From: Oxalobacteraceae bacterium
GTDB lineage: Bacteria; Pseudomonadota; Gammaproteobacteria; Burkholderiales; Burkholderiaceae_D
DNA: 64,000 nt
Assembly (NCBI GenBank): GCA_021151485.1
Contig: JAGKXB010000002.1
Location: forward strand, 29,790 to 93,789
Direction of reading: 5' to 3'
The notes under the pieces are model-generated. The model saw nothing but the letters and a program-made list of their open reading frames with translations. It ran no database searches and was not told where the DNA came from. Position numbers and translations under genes: made by a program. Below, in pieces: positions 1 through 8,560 of the stretch. Every line of letters begins with the position of its first letter. Position 1 is the stretch's first letter.

Positions 1-1
1 A

Positions 2-1147
2 CGCGCTGCGCGTACAGAGCTGCGGGCACAAGGGTTGACGCCGATCGCGGTGGAGATGATTGCCAGCCAAGTTGATGCGGCTGGACACAGTAAAGTGCGT
101 GGTTTTGGTGAGAAACTCTCTAGTAACGAACTGGCATTGTTGACACGTCAATTGGCTAGTTTGCTGGAAGCAGGCTTGCCATTGGAACATGCGTTTAATG
201 CCTTGCAGGAACAAGCCGAGCGCACTTATTTACGCGATTTGCTGGCGTCCATTCGTTCTGAAATTATGGGTGGCTCTTCGTTTGCTGATGCCTTGGATCG
301 TCATCCACGGGATTTTTCTGATATTTATCGCGCTCTAGTTGGATCCGGTGAGCAAATTGGTCAATTGCCGCGCGTATTGTCGCGTTTGGCTGACTATATC
401 GAGCGACGTAATGCCTTGGTACAAAAGCTCAGGCTGGCGTTCACTTATCCAGCGATTGTCACCGTGGTGGCGTTTGCCATCGTGGTGTTCTTATTGACCT
501 ATGTGGTGCCGCAAATCGTTTCTGTTTTTGCTAATACCAAACAGAATCTGCCGCTTTTGACAGTGATCATGTTGGCGATATCGGGTTTTGTGCGCAATTG
601 GGGATGGTCTTTGGTGTTGTTGCTGATTGCGGCTTCTTTTGCTTGGCGCTCTGCATTAACAAATCCGGCTATCAAACATCGTTGGCATAGCTGGCTATTG
701 ACTGCACCTTTGTATGGCAAGTTTGAACGTAGCCTGAATACAGCACGTTTCGCTAGCACTTTGGCGATTACGACGGGTTCTGGGGTGCCGATTTTGCGTG
801 CATTGCAAACTAGCCGTGACACGCTTTCCAATGTCGCTATGCGAGATTTGGTTGATCAGGCAAGCGGTAGTGTGCGTGAAGGGGTGAGTTTGGCGCGTTC
901 TTTATCGACGCATGCGCATTTTCCTCCAATGTTGATTCATATGATTCGTGCCGGTGAAATTACCGGTGAGTTGCCCGCCATGCTGGAACGTGCTGCTAAT
1001 GCGCAAGAACAGGATCTGGAGCGCCGTACTTTGACGATTGCTGGATTGCTAGAGCCGATATTGATTTTGACGATGGGTATCGTTGTGTTGTTGATCGTAT
1101 TGGCGGTGTTGATGCCGATTATTGAAATTAATCAGTTGGTGCGTTAA
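2..1147 (+). CDS. gspF: Type II secretion inner-membrane protein GspF (5' end cut off by window)
   Basis: GspF is the polytopic inner-membrane platform protein of the type II secretion system and works with the GspE ATPase. Two repeated T2SSF domains are visible, each with a cytoplasmic helical part followed by membrane segments (about residues 130-165 and 340-365 of the visible protein). The usual first start, a TTG at position 35, is internal: the frame stays open to the left edge, and those codons read RAARTELRAQG, which is typical GspF N-terminal sequence. The true start therefore lies upstream of this window. gspC follows 44 bp downstream, the beta-proteobacterial order gspF-gspC. Confidence 0.93.
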   Translation, partial: RAARTELRAQGLTPIAVEMIASQVDAAGHSKVRGFGEKLSSNELALLTRQLASLLEAGLPLEHAFNALQEQAERTYLRDLLASIRSEIMGGSSFADALDRHPRDFSDIYRALVGSGEQIGQLPRVLSRLADYIERRNALVQKLRLAFTYPAIVTVVAFAIVVFLLTYVVPQIVSVFANTKQNLPLLTVIMLAISGFVRNWGWSLVLLLIAASFAWRSALTNPAIKHRWHSWLLTAPLYGKFERSLNTARFASTLAITTGSGVPILRALQTSRDTLSNVAMRDLVDQASGSVREGVSLARSLSTHAHFPPMLIHMIRAGEITGELPAMLERAANAQEQDLERRTLTIAGLLEPILILTMGIVVLLIVLAVLMPIIEINQLVR

Positions 1148-1191
1148 CCAGCTACCTCATGAAATTAATTGAAATGAATTGAAAGAATGGA

Positions 1192-1638
1192 ATGAAGCGT
1201 TTGTCTTTATCTTTGCCTTTTTTACCTTTGCTTGTTAATTTTATTTTTTTTATTTTGCTTTGCGTATCGCTGACTTATTGGGTTTTGCAACTCATTAAAC
1301 CCTCAACACGCCCAGTTGCGGTGCCGGTTGTGCAAGAAAATAGTCAATCATTGGATGGTAAGCAAGCTGCCCTGGAGTTATTCGGTGGAAATGGCGTGTC
1401 TGAAACGGTTTCCAGTTTTCAGCTAAAAGGCGTGGTCGTTGCAAATAAAGGTGCGAAAAGCGTAGCGATTCTGGCCATGGATGGCAAACCAGCCAATGCA
1501 TTTACCGTAGGAAAACAAGTTGCCCCTGGAACAACTTTGCAGGAAATATATCCAACGTATGTCGTTTTGACAGAAAATGGCATGCAAAAGCGCATTGCTT
1601 TGCCGTTACCTGTTAATCAGAAGATGGAAAAACGCTAG
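1192..1638 (+). CDS. gspC: Type II secretion protein GspC-like (short, no PDZ domain)
   Basis: A 148-residue protein with a short cytoplasmic N-terminus, one membrane segment (about residues 10-33) and a periplasmic homology region (about 60-140, including the FQLKGVV strand and the late VVLTENG strand). This matches the GspC HR domain, which links the inner-membrane platform to the GspD secretin. It has no PDZ or coiled-coil extension, as in the short GspC of Burkholderia-type systems. It lies 44 bp after gspF and should be co-transcribed with it. The pseudopilin genes gspG onward, expected next in many Burkholderiales, do not follow; the next gene is on the other strand. Confidence 0.8.
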   Translation: MKRLSLSLPFLPLLVNFIFFILLCVSLTYWVLQLIKPSTRPVAVPVVQENSQSLDGKQAALELFGGNGVSETVSSFQLKGVVVANKGAKSVAILAMDGKPANAFTVGKQVAPGTTLQEIYPTYVVLTENGMQKRIALPLPVNQKMEKR

Positions 1639-1690
1639 TATCAGCAGTGGTGCGTGGAAGAAGTCGAATAAAACATGGGGTGTTCAGTGG

Positions 1691-1717
1691 GGTGCAATAA
1701 ACGTGGTGTATTGCACC
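1691..1717. repeat. GGTGCAAT hairpin, dispersed repeat copy 1
   Basis: A perfect 9-bp inverted repeat, GGTGCAATA / TATTGCACC, around a 9-nt loop, between the convergent ends of gspC and the copper chaperone gene. There is no T-tract on either side. The stem is almost the same as the hairpin at 20590-20616, so it looks like one member of a small dispersed family that may end transcription in both directions. Confidence 0.6.
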
Positions 1718-1746
1718 TCTATTGAGTACGCCTATGATGCCACGTA

Positions 1747-2289
1747 CTACGAGCCAGATCTCACAGATGCAGGTTTAGGTGCAGCATCTAGCACAGGGAC
1801 TTTAATGGTGATACTTTGTGTGGTTTTGTGCTTTTCTTTGCCGATAAATTTAAGGGTGAGATCAATCTCCTCATCCTTTTTAAGTTGCTTTTTCACATCC
1901 AATAACATGATGTGATAGCTGCCGGGTTTGAGTTCTACGGTTTCTCCAGCGGGTAAATCTAAGCCTTTCATTGCGCGCATTTTCATCACATGATGATCAT
2001 CCATCGTCATTTGATGGATTTCAGCCCGCCCTGCTTCGGGTGATGACACACTGACCAGTTTGCTGTTTTTTTCAGCAGTTAATTGCATGAAGACGCCAGT
2101 GACTTTTTGCCCTGGAACGGTGCTGCGTACCCATGGTTGTTTGATTTGAATGGTTGTGTCGCTTGCACTGGCGCTAGTACTAGCATCGGCATAAGCACCA
2201 ACACTCAAGAATGCGAGCATGGATGCGAGTGCCATCATAGTTATGATGCGTGGCTTAAGTGGTTTTAAGGGGGGGAGTAATGTGATCAT
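1747..2289 (-). CDS. Periplasmic copper chaperone, PCu(A)C family
   Basis: A 180-residue secreted protein with a hydrophobic signal segment (about residues 15-35, likely cleaved after AYA-DA). The PCu(A)C copper site can be traced: H92, M102 or M104, H126 and M128 (EIHQM ... GSYHIM), close to the family's H-x10-M-x21-H-x-M pattern. Members deliver Cu(I) in the periplasm, often for cytochrome oxidase CuA assembly. The start may instead be one of the methionines at residues 18-19, which gives a shorter signal peptide. It begins 22 bp after hslU and probably belongs to the same leftward transcript, an unusual partner for a cytosolic protease. Confidence 0.85.
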   Translation of the reverse strand: MITLLPPLKPLKPRIITMMALASMLAFLSVGAYADASTSASASDTTIQIKQPWVRSTVPGQKVTGVFMQLTAEKNSKLVSVSSPEAGRAEIHQMTMDDHHVMKMRAMKGLDLPAGETVELKPGSYHIMLLDVKKQLKKDEEIDLTLKFIGKEKHKTTQSITIKVPVLDAAPKPASVRSGS

Positions 2290-2311
2290 TTAATAATTAA
2301 GAGAATGTGGT

Positions 2312-3649
2312 TTATAAAACGTAGCGTGATAAATCTTCATTGACAGCCAGTGTGTTGAGTTTTTCATCGACGTAAGCTGCATCAATCGTGACGACATTTT
2401 CAGTTGTTTCTTGTGCGGAAAAGGATAATTCTTCCAACAGTTTTTCCATAACCGTGTATAAACGTCGAGCACCAATATTTTCGGTACGCTCGTTGACGGA
2501 GAACGCAATTTCCGCTAAGCGAGTAATGCCTTCATCCGAGAAATTAATCTGGATGTTTTCTGTCGCTAACAAAGCGCCATATTGCTTGGTCAGGCAAGCA
2601 TCAGTATTGGTCAAGATGCATTCAAAATCAGCGATTGATAAGGAATCCAATTCCACGCGGATAGGAAAGCGTCCTTGTAATTCGGGAATCAGATCCGATG
2701 GTTTGGCCAGATGAAATGCGCCGGATGCGATAAACAAAATATGATCAGTTTTGATCATGCCGTATTTGGTATTGACAGTCGTACCTTCTACCAATGGCAG
2801 CAAATCGCGTTGCACGCCAGCACGCGAGACATCGGCGCCGCCAGTTTCTGAGCGGGAAGCAATTTTGTCAATTTCATCCAGAAAAACAATGCCGTTTTGT
2901 TCGGCATTGGCGATGGCTTTGTGTTTTAACTCGTCTTCATTGATGAGCTTGGCCGCTTCTTCTTCGATCAAAATTTTCATCGCATCTTTGATCTTCATTT
3001 TGCGTGCTTTTTTACGACCGCTGCCTATGCCTGAGAACATGGATTTGATTTGTTCTGTCATTTCTTCCATGCCAGGAGGCGCCATGATTTCCACTTGTGG
3101 GCTGGTTTCTGCCAGCTCAATTTCGATTTCACGGTCATCCAACACGCCTTCGCGCAAACGCTTGCGGAAGGTTTGACGGGTGTTGCCATCTGGGGCATTT
3201 TCCTCTGCCGTTTCTACATGAAAACCAAAATCACGCGCTGGTGGTACCAAAATATCCAATACGCGATCTTCAGCGGCATCTTCGGCTTGTGCTCTGACTT
3301 TTTTAATTTCATCACTGCGGGTTTGTTTGACGCTGATATCCACTAGGTCGCGGATGATGGTATCGACATCGCGTCCAACATAGCCAACTTCGGTAAATTT
3401 AGTTGCTTCTACTTTAATAAAAGGCGCGTTGGCCAATTTGGCGAGGCGGCGTGCGATTTCTGTTTTACCAACGCCAGTGGGCCCTATCATCAGAATGTTT
3501 TTCGGGGTGATTTCATAGCGCAGTGGCTCCGCCACTTGCTGTCGGCGCCAGCGATTACGTAGCGCGATGGCAACGGCGCGCTTGGCACGACCTTGACCAA
3601 TGACGTGCTTATCTAATTCGGAAACAATTTCTTGTGGAGTCATATTCAT
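2312..3649 (-). CDS. hslU: ATP-dependent protease ATPase subunit HslU (ClpY)
   Basis: HslU is the hexameric AAA+ unfoldase that feeds substrates to the HslV peptidase. The 445-residue protein has the usual family length, the N-terminal [17 protein letters not shown] segment, Walker A GPTGVGKT (about residues 56-63), the inserted I-domain (about 110-240), Walker [11 protein letters not shown], the sensor/arginine region [10 protein letters not shown] and the C-terminal tail ending LSRYVL, which docks into HslV. It follows hslV by 74 bp on the same strand, the conserved hslVU arrangement, with the copper chaperone gene downstream. Confidence 0.97.
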   Translation of the reverse strand: MNMTPQEIVSELDKHVIGQGRAKRAVAIALRNRWRRQQVAEPLRYEITPKNILMIGPTGVGKTEIARRLAKLANAPFIKVEATKFTEVGYVGRDVDTIIRDLVDISVKQTRSDEIKKVRAQAEDAAEDRVLDILVPPARDFGFHVETAEENAPDGNTRQTFRKRLREGVLDDREIEIELAETSPQVEIMAPPGMEEMTEQIKSMFSGIGSGRKKARKMKIKDAMKILIEEEAAKLINEDELKHKAIANAEQNGIVFLDEIDKIASRSETGGADVSRAGVQRDLLPLVEGTTVNTKYGMIKTDHILFIASGAFHLAKPSDLIPELQGRFPIRVELDSLSIADFECILTNTDACLTKQYGALLATENIQINFSDEGITRLAEIAFSVNERTENIGARRLYTVMEKLLEELSFSAQETTENVVTIDAAYVDEKLNTLAVNEDLSRYVL

Positions 3650-3723
3650 GATGTTTTTATCGTGCAGGGTGATATGAAAGATTCTGTGAGTAGGTGTGAG
3701 TACGTGAGTTGTATGGGAGAGAT

Positions 3724-4260
3724 TTATCCCAGGGTCTCAACAATGTGCGACAGATTGGTATAAATACACAATTCGCCTGCAATAGTGAGTGCTTTTTTGA
3801 CAACGTCAGCGGGGGCTAAATCGGTATTTTCCTGCAACGCTTTTGCAGCGGATTGCGCATAAACGCCACCAGAGCCAATTGCACCGATGCCATCTTCTGG
3901 CTCCAACACATCACCGTTGCCCGTGATAATCAGTGTGCTGTCTGCATCGGCGACTAGCAACATGGCTTCCAGGCGGCGCAAGATGCGGTCGGTACGCCAA
4001 TCTTTTGCTAGCTCGACTGAAGCGCGCATCAGATTGCCTTGGTGTTTTTCCAGTTTGGCCTCGAAGCGTTCCAGTAAGGTGAATGCATCTGCTGTGCCAC
4101 CAGCAAAACCAACCAGCACTTTGCCGTGATACAGCGTACGTACTTTGCGCGCAGTGCCTTTCATAACGATATTGCCCAGCGTTACCTGACCATCACCACC
4201 GAGAGCAACTTGTTTGCCACGTCGTACGGAGAGAATGGTTGTGCCGTGAAATTGTTCCAT
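3724..4260 (-). CDS. hslV: ATP-dependent protease peptidase subunit HslV (ClpQ)
   Basis: HslV is the proteasome-like threonine peptidase of the HslUV complex. The 178-residue protein starts [15 protein letters not shown]. The catalytic threonine is the first of the TT pair (residue 7), so a six-residue propeptide must be removed, as in other beta-proteobacterial HslV; E. coli exposes Thr after Met removal. [10 protein letters not shown] and the GFAGGTADA motif with its basic residues are intact. It is the first gene of hslVU; the promoter should lie in 4261-4500. Upstream dksA is on the same strand, 292 bp away, and is probably a separate unit. Confidence 0.97.
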   Translation of the reverse strand: MEQFHGTTILSVRRGKQVALGGDGQVTLGNIVMKGTARKVRTLYHGKVLVGFAGGTADAFTLLERFEAKLEKHQGNLMRASVELAKDWRTDRILRRLEAMLLVADADSTLIITGNGDVLEPEDGIGAIGSGGVYAQSAAKALQENTDLAPADVVKKALTIAGELCIYTNLSHIVETLG

Positions 4261-4552
4261 ATATTCCTTGAAAAATAATGATTGCTGTGGAGATAGCTTC
4301 TATATGCATCACTAGTGGAAATTGGGGCAAACAGCTGCATTACAAGAGCCGAAATGCTAGGCAATGACACATTAAGATAAAACGTGTGCAGAAGGTGGAA
4401 CGCGTGAGGTGGGGAGGGGCGACGAGTAATAAATGTGCGATGGTTTTATAGATTGAATAGAAGTAATTTTAGGTGTTTTATGGGTCTACTACTTGCCCTG
4501 CCATTACTTCTATCTTTGTATTTTCATACTATGCGGGTTGAAAATAATTTTT

Positions 4553-5101
4553 TTAATCACCGTATAGTTTTTGTTTTAACTCACGACGTTGCTGTGCTTC
4601 GAGTGACAATGTCGCCGTTGGTCGCGCCAGTAAGCGGGGAATGCCGATTGGTTCACCAGTTTCTTCGCACCAGCCATATTCTCCTGCATTAATGCTGGCG
4701 ATTGATTGTTGAACTTTTTTTAGTAGCTTGCGTTCGCGATCACGTGTGCGTAATTCAAGCGCATGTTCTTCTTCAATCGTGGCACGATCTGCTGGATCTG
4801 GCACGAGTACGGTTTCGCGCAAATGTTCAGTAGTTTCATCTGCATTTTTCATTAACTCTTTTTCAAGTTGTTCCAGACGGAGTTTGAAAAAAGCCAACTG
4901 ATCTGCATTCATGTACTCTTTTTCGCTCATCTTCAGAATTTTCTCTTCAGTGAGCGTTGTAGTTGTCGCTTGAGTTTCTGGAGGCGTCTCATTTACCACT
5001 TTAGTCATTTTTTCTGCGCTATCTTTTTTCGTTTTTTCGTCGGCGTTGGTTGCTGTTTTGTCAGCAGTTTTTTTCTTGGGTTTTGTTTCGCTGGTGCTCA
5101 T
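4553..5101 (-). CDS. dksA: RNA polymerase-binding transcription factor DksA
   Basis: DksA binds the RNA polymerase secondary channel and, with ppGpp, adjusts transcription in the stringent response. The coiled-coil pair (about residues 65-135), the AD..DRATIEEE tip region and the C-terminal globule are present. The zinc-finger site keeps only the first cysteine (YGWCEETGEPIG, then LSLEAQ), as known for alpha- and beta-proteobacterial DksA, so this is not decay. A Lys/Thr/Ala-rich disordered extension of about 55 residues precedes the core. I chose ATG 5101 over an upstream ATG at 5122 because an AAGGAG Shine-Dalgarno at 5108-5113 sits 6 nt before it; the protein is then 182 residues. Confidence 0.95.
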   Translation of the reverse strand: MSTSETKPKKKTADKTATNADEKTKKDSAEKMTKVVNETPPETQATTTTLTEEKILKMSEKEYMNADQLAFFKLRLEQLEKELMKNADETTEHLRETVLVPDPADRATIEEEHALELRTRDRERKLLKKVQQSIASINAGEYGWCEETGEPIGIPRLLARPTATLSLEAQQRRELKQKLYGD

Positions 5102-5451
5102 ATTGGACTCCTTTACCATCAATCTTTATATTGCATTTTTTCTTGAGAATGCCGACCTTGCATCTTGATATAGTTAAATAAAACGATCGGAAAAATACAC
5201 GCTGAAGTTAAGCAGCCATTCCTTTTTTCTTTTTTGTCTTGCTTGCAAGAAACAATAAGCCATTAAGTAGCATCGGGTAGTGTATACCAAACATTGTTTT
5301 AGTCCGAAATAAAAATGTCTTGGGAGGTTGTTTATTGTGGAAAATAATTAAATATCCATCAAGTACTTATTAAATTTTATTCATACTGATCCAACATGAG
5401 TGAATTTCTAAGGTTGTAACTCATTAACTCATATGTGGTGAGACGTTGATC
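5102..5451. other. Intergenic region, xerC to dksA
   Basis: About 350 bp between the leftward xerC stop and the dksA start. It must hold the dksA leader and promoter; the only strong signal I can place is the AAGGAG ribosome-binding site at 5108-5113. The rest is AT-rich, with a small palindromic stretch near 5234-5245 (TTGCTTGCAA). I see no gene, RNA or convincing terminator. Confidence 0.5.
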
Positions 5452-6411
5452 CTATTTCCGTTTTGCTCTTGGGTGTGTGGCATCATAAACCTGTGATAGA
5501 CGCATAAAATCAAGCGAAGTATAAATTTGTGTAGATGTAATAGCACTATGTCCAAGCATCTCCTGTACAGCACGTAAATCTCCTGATGATTGCAAAAGGT
5601 GGGAAGCGAAACAATGTCGTAGGACATGAGGGTGTACATTTGCTGGAATGCCAAGCGTTTGCGCGTGGGCTTTCAAGCGCAGTTGCACGACACGGGACGA
5701 CATGCGGTGGCCACGTTCATTCAGGAAAAGTGCAAATTGCGTATGAGCATTTTCATTTGTCTTTTTGATGGTTGGTTTGCGTATTTCTAGCCAAACTTGG
5801 ATAGCAGATAAAGCCGCTTTGCCCAAAGGAATATTCCGCATTTTGTTTCCTTTGCCTTTCACAATCACTTCACGCGCTTCGTAATTAATCCAGCCTTGAG
5901 ACACATAGGTTGCTTCTTTGATATAGCGCACGTCTAAGCTGACCAATTCCGATACGCGTAGCCCACTCGAATATAGTAATTCGAACATTGCTTGGTTGCA
6001 CAATTGCATTGTTTTTTTTGCAAATTTCTCTGAAGGGGCGGGGCTTGGTGTGGCCACTAATCGTATTGCATCATCGACTGAGAGGGCTTTAGGTAAAGTG
6101 CGTACAGACTTGGGTGGTTTGACACCATGCACTGGATTGGATGCGACTAGGTTTTGTTCAGATAAATAATGAAAGAATCCACGCCAGGTGGATAATTTTC
6201 GCCCGATAGAGCGGGCATGCAGTCCTTTGGCATGTAATTTTGAGGCTAATTTACGGATATCTGTATGCGTTAGCTTATCGATTGAAGTGGTAATGAGATT
6301 GGAAAATTTTGATAATTCAGCTAAGTCACGCTTATAACCGTTGATGGTATGGGGCGATAGTTTGCGTTGTACGTCCAAATGATTCAAATAATCATCAACC
6401 AACATTTTCAT
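5452..6411 (-). CDS. xerC: Tyrosine recombinase XerC
   Basis: XerC, with XerD, resolves chromosome dimers at dif. The protein has 319 residues: an N-terminal SAM-like core-binding domain (about 1-95) and a catalytic domain with R152 (SSGLRVSEL), Lys in the KGKGNK hairpin (about 187-190), H262 and R265 (HPHVLRH), H288 (LGHSA) and the nucleophile Y297 (QIYTSLD). It lies 17 bp downstream of a DUF484 gene, the conserved DUF484-xerC pair, which argues for housekeeping XerC rather than an island integrase. The start could also be Met3. Confidence 0.95.
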   Translation of the reverse strand: MKMLVDDYLNHLDVQRKLSPHTINGYKRDLAELSKFSNLITTSIDKLTHTDIRKLASKLHAKGLHARSIGRKLSTWRGFFHYLSEQNLVASNPVHGVKPPKSVRTLPKALSVDDAIRLVATPSPAPSEKFAKKTMQLCNQAMFELLYSSGLRVSELVSLDVRYIKEATYVSQGWINYEAREVIVKGKGNKMRNIPLGKAALSAIQVWLEIRKPTIKKTNENAHTQFALFLNERGHRMSSRVVQLRLKAHAQTLGIPANVHPHVLRHCFASHLLQSSGDLRAVQEMLGHSAITSTQIYTSLDFMRLSQVYDATHPRAKRK

Positions 6412-6428
6412 TCATAAAATAAAAGGTT

Positions 6429-7112
6429 TTATACGCTGATGAAGCCAGCCAGCGCAGCACTAGCGGTCTCGCTGATGTTGCTTAAAAAATCAGTTGCCAT
6501 CTCTGCGGTATAACGTTGTGGGTCAGGTGAACCTAAAATCAATAAGCCAAATGTGTTGGACGTTGTTTCAATTCGAAGAGGAAGAATCACGGTGGATTGC
6601 ACCTCAGATTCACTCACCTCTAGCCAACTCATGAATTCCGTATGATGTGCCAAACCACAGTAAGGTGTGTTTAAATCTTGCGCAAAATTTCTGGTTTCAT
6701 CCGGAACTGGTTGTGTAAACCAGGTATCAGCATATTCTGTTTTTGTTTGCCACAGGCGCAAAGTCACATATGGCACTGCAAATAGCGTTTGTAAACCATG
6801 AATCAGCACGTCAATACAGTCAGCATTGTGACGAGCGAGTAGCAATGAGCGTGTCCAACGTTGATATTTCTGAGTCATGAGATCATTTTCTTGTCCTATG
6901 CGAATTAAATCCGCCATATGACTTTCTAATGTTTTGTATTTTTCGCGCATTACTTCAAGTTGCCGTTCTTGTAGTGAAACTGCACGATTTGCTTGATCGG
7001 ATCGCGGACTGGATAGTTTTATTTGTGTTAGCAGTTCTGGGTGCTCATGAAAGAATTCAGAGTGATTAGCGAGATACTCAGCAACGCATGCAGAATTTAA
7101 TTGGGTAGGCAT
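6429..7112 (-). CDS. DUF484 family protein (GAF-like) upstream of xerC
   Basis: A 227-residue cytosolic protein. The N-terminal part (about 1-80) contains the family pattern VAEYLANHSEFFHEHPELLTQIKL and a coiled coil (AVSLQERQLEVMREKYKTL); the C-terminal part (about 90-225) is a GAF-like domain. DUF484 proteins are typically encoded just before xerC, as here, but their biochemical role is not established. No good Shine-Dalgarno is seen before ATG 7112, so the start is less certain than the family assignment. Confidence 0.88.
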   Translation of the reverse strand: MPTQLNSACVAEYLANHSEFFHEHPELLTQIKLSSPRSDQANRAVSLQERQLEVMREKYKTLESHMADLIRIGQENDLMTQKYQRWTRSLLLARHNADCIDVLIHGLQTLFAVPYVTLRLWQTKTEYADTWFTQPVPDETRNFAQDLNTPYCGLAHHTEFMSWLEVSESEVQSTVILPLRIETTSNTFGLLILGSPDPQRYTAEMATDFLSNISETASAALAGFISV

Positions 7113-7210
7113 TTGTTTTTTGCGGTTCGCGGTTTGCAGTAAGTAGGAGTTTGATCGATATCCTACTGTGTGAGGTGTGTTATGAGAGTGATTGAGATAA
7201 TGTGGCCGTA

Positions 7211-7250
7211 AAAAAACAGGCGCACATGGAAGGTTTCCTGTGCGCCTGTT
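7211..7250 (-). terminator. Rho-independent terminator of the porin gene
   Basis: A 12-bp perfect stem, AACAGGCGCACA (7215-7226) with TGTGCGCCTGTT (7239-7250). The 12-nt loop contains a further GGAA/TTCC pairing. Read leftward, the stem is followed by a run of T (A-tract 7211-7216 on the + strand), so it ends the porin mRNA about 80 bp after its stop codon. It may also work in the other direction. Confidence 0.9.
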
Positions 7251-7329
7251 TCCTTATTTTACTAAGGAAGAAGACCGATTTGTGTAAACTTATACCACCG
7301 CCTACACAATCTCAACTATGTCCGCTTTC

Positions 7330-8346
7330 TTAGAATTTGTGACGCAGACCAACCAAGAACAACTTGTCTGTATCGCCAGCATTAGCAACGTTCAAAGTTG
7401 AAGCGCTGTCGTTAACAGTACGTGTGTAGCTTGTGTACAAGCCTGTACGCTTGGACAAAGCGTGTGTGTAGCCAATTGCCCATTGTTTAGCATTCATGTT
7501 CACACCATCGTCTGATCTACGGATGTAGTCAGCCAAAACTGTACCTTGAGCACCTACAGGAGCGGAAACACCAACCATGTAGTGGTTTCTGTCTTTGTCA
7601 GCTGTTGCGCCAACAGCTACTTTTTCCCAGTCGTAAGCTGCGTGCAACTTAGCTACGCCAAAGTTGTATGTCGCACCTAACAAAGTTGCTTTTGTGTTTG
7701 CCGCAGCAGGAGCAGTTGTAGTTTCGTTGTTCACATCGTGGTAAGCCAGAGCAACCATCAATGGACCAGCGTTATAGGAGCTGGAGAAACCAATCTGACG
7801 ACCACTTGAGGAGTTACCAGCGGCTTCACCGAATGTATAAGCCAATGTTGCTTTAACACCGTTCAACAAGCTGTCTGGTGTGCTGTACTTGATTGTGTTA
7901 TCTGTACGCAAGCCAGCGGAGAAGAATGACTTGGTGATATCTGCACCCAAGTTAGCGCCGAATGGATCGAGAGCATCTAATGTGTTATAGATAGGAGTGT
8001 CTTGACGACCAGCGTTAACAGCACCGAAGTTGCCTGACAAGCCAACGTAAGCTGCGCGACCGAACAAACGACCGCCTTGTCCTTGTGTACCATCATCAAT
8101 GTTGAAGCCGTTTTCGAGTTTGAAGTTTGCCTTCAAACCACCGCCCAAATCTTCAGTACCCATGAAACCTAAACGGCTACCGTTTTGTTGGCCACTGACC
8201 AATTTTGTTGTGCTACCAGCTGGGTTTGCACCTTTGTCGTAAGCGATACCAACGTCAGCGATACCGTAAATTGTTACTTGTGTTTGTGCTTGTGCAACGC
8301 CAGCGAATGCGCCGAGGATTGCGAGAGCCAATAATGATTTTTTCAT
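7330..8346 (-). CDS. Outer-membrane general porin (Gram-negative porin, Porin_4 type)
   Basis: A 338-residue trimeric general-diffusion porin of the Burkholderiales type. The signal peptide ends in AQA (MKKSLLALAILGAFAGVAQA), the mature start is QTQVTIYGIADVGI, the loop-3 region contains GLSGNFGAVNAGRQ, and the protein ends in a C-terminal phenylalanine (LFLVGLRHKF), the signal for barrel assembly. A ribosome-binding site AAGGA precedes the ATG by 7-8 nt. It stands alone between its own terminator and a 214-bp upstream region, as expected of a strongly expressed single gene. Confidence 0.95.
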   Translation of the reverse strand: MKKSLLALAILGAFAGVAQAQTQVTIYGIADVGIAYDKGANPAGSTTKLVSGQQNGSRLGFMGTEDLGGGLKANFKLENGFNIDDGTQGQGGRLFGRAAYVGLSGNFGAVNAGRQDTPIYNTLDALDPFGANLGADITKSFFSAGLRTDNTIKYSTPDSLLNGVKATLAYTFGEAAGNSSSGRQIGFSSSYNAGPLMVALAYHDVNNETTTAPAAANTKATLLGATYNFGVAKLHAAYDWEKVAVGATADKDRNHYMVGVSAPVGAQGTVLADYIRRSDDGVNMNAKQWAIGYTHALSKRTGLYTSYTRTVNDSASTLNVANAGDTDKLFLVGLRHKF

Positions 8347-8560
8347 TTGCTAGTCCTTGTATTATGAAACCAGTTAAAGGTCCGAGGTCGGTAAAATCTA
8401 TAAGATCTGTTAGATCATCAAGCCAAACCAACGGATGAGAGGCACATTAAGGCTTGCGAATAGTTGTAGTCAAGCATTAGTCGATTAGAGTGTTGTAATT
8501 TGGTTGAAAATGGCAAAATTTTGTATGTGAGTTGTATTTTTGCGACAATTTTTGATTGTT
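8347..8560. promoter_or_regulatory. Porin upstream region with GATCT repeats
   Basis: The 214 bp between the SctW-like gene stop and the porin ATG hold the porin leader and promoter. A small inverted repeat GATCT-GTT-AGATC lies at 8404-8416, in a stretch that repeats the GATCT word. I cannot name a regulator. An AT-rich tract at 8500-8560 lies at the end of the SctW gene. Confidence 0.3.

Noticed and set aside
4553..5101. DksA lacking three of four zinc-finger cysteines as a sign of decay
   Set aside because: Alpha- and beta-proteobacterial DksA proteins normally keep only the first of these cysteines, with the same EETGEPIG and LSLEAQ wording.
5452..6411. Tyrosine recombinase as an island integrase
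   Set aside because: Its length, catalytic residues and the adjacent DUF484 gene fit housekeeping XerC; no attachment repeats or tRNA are next to it.
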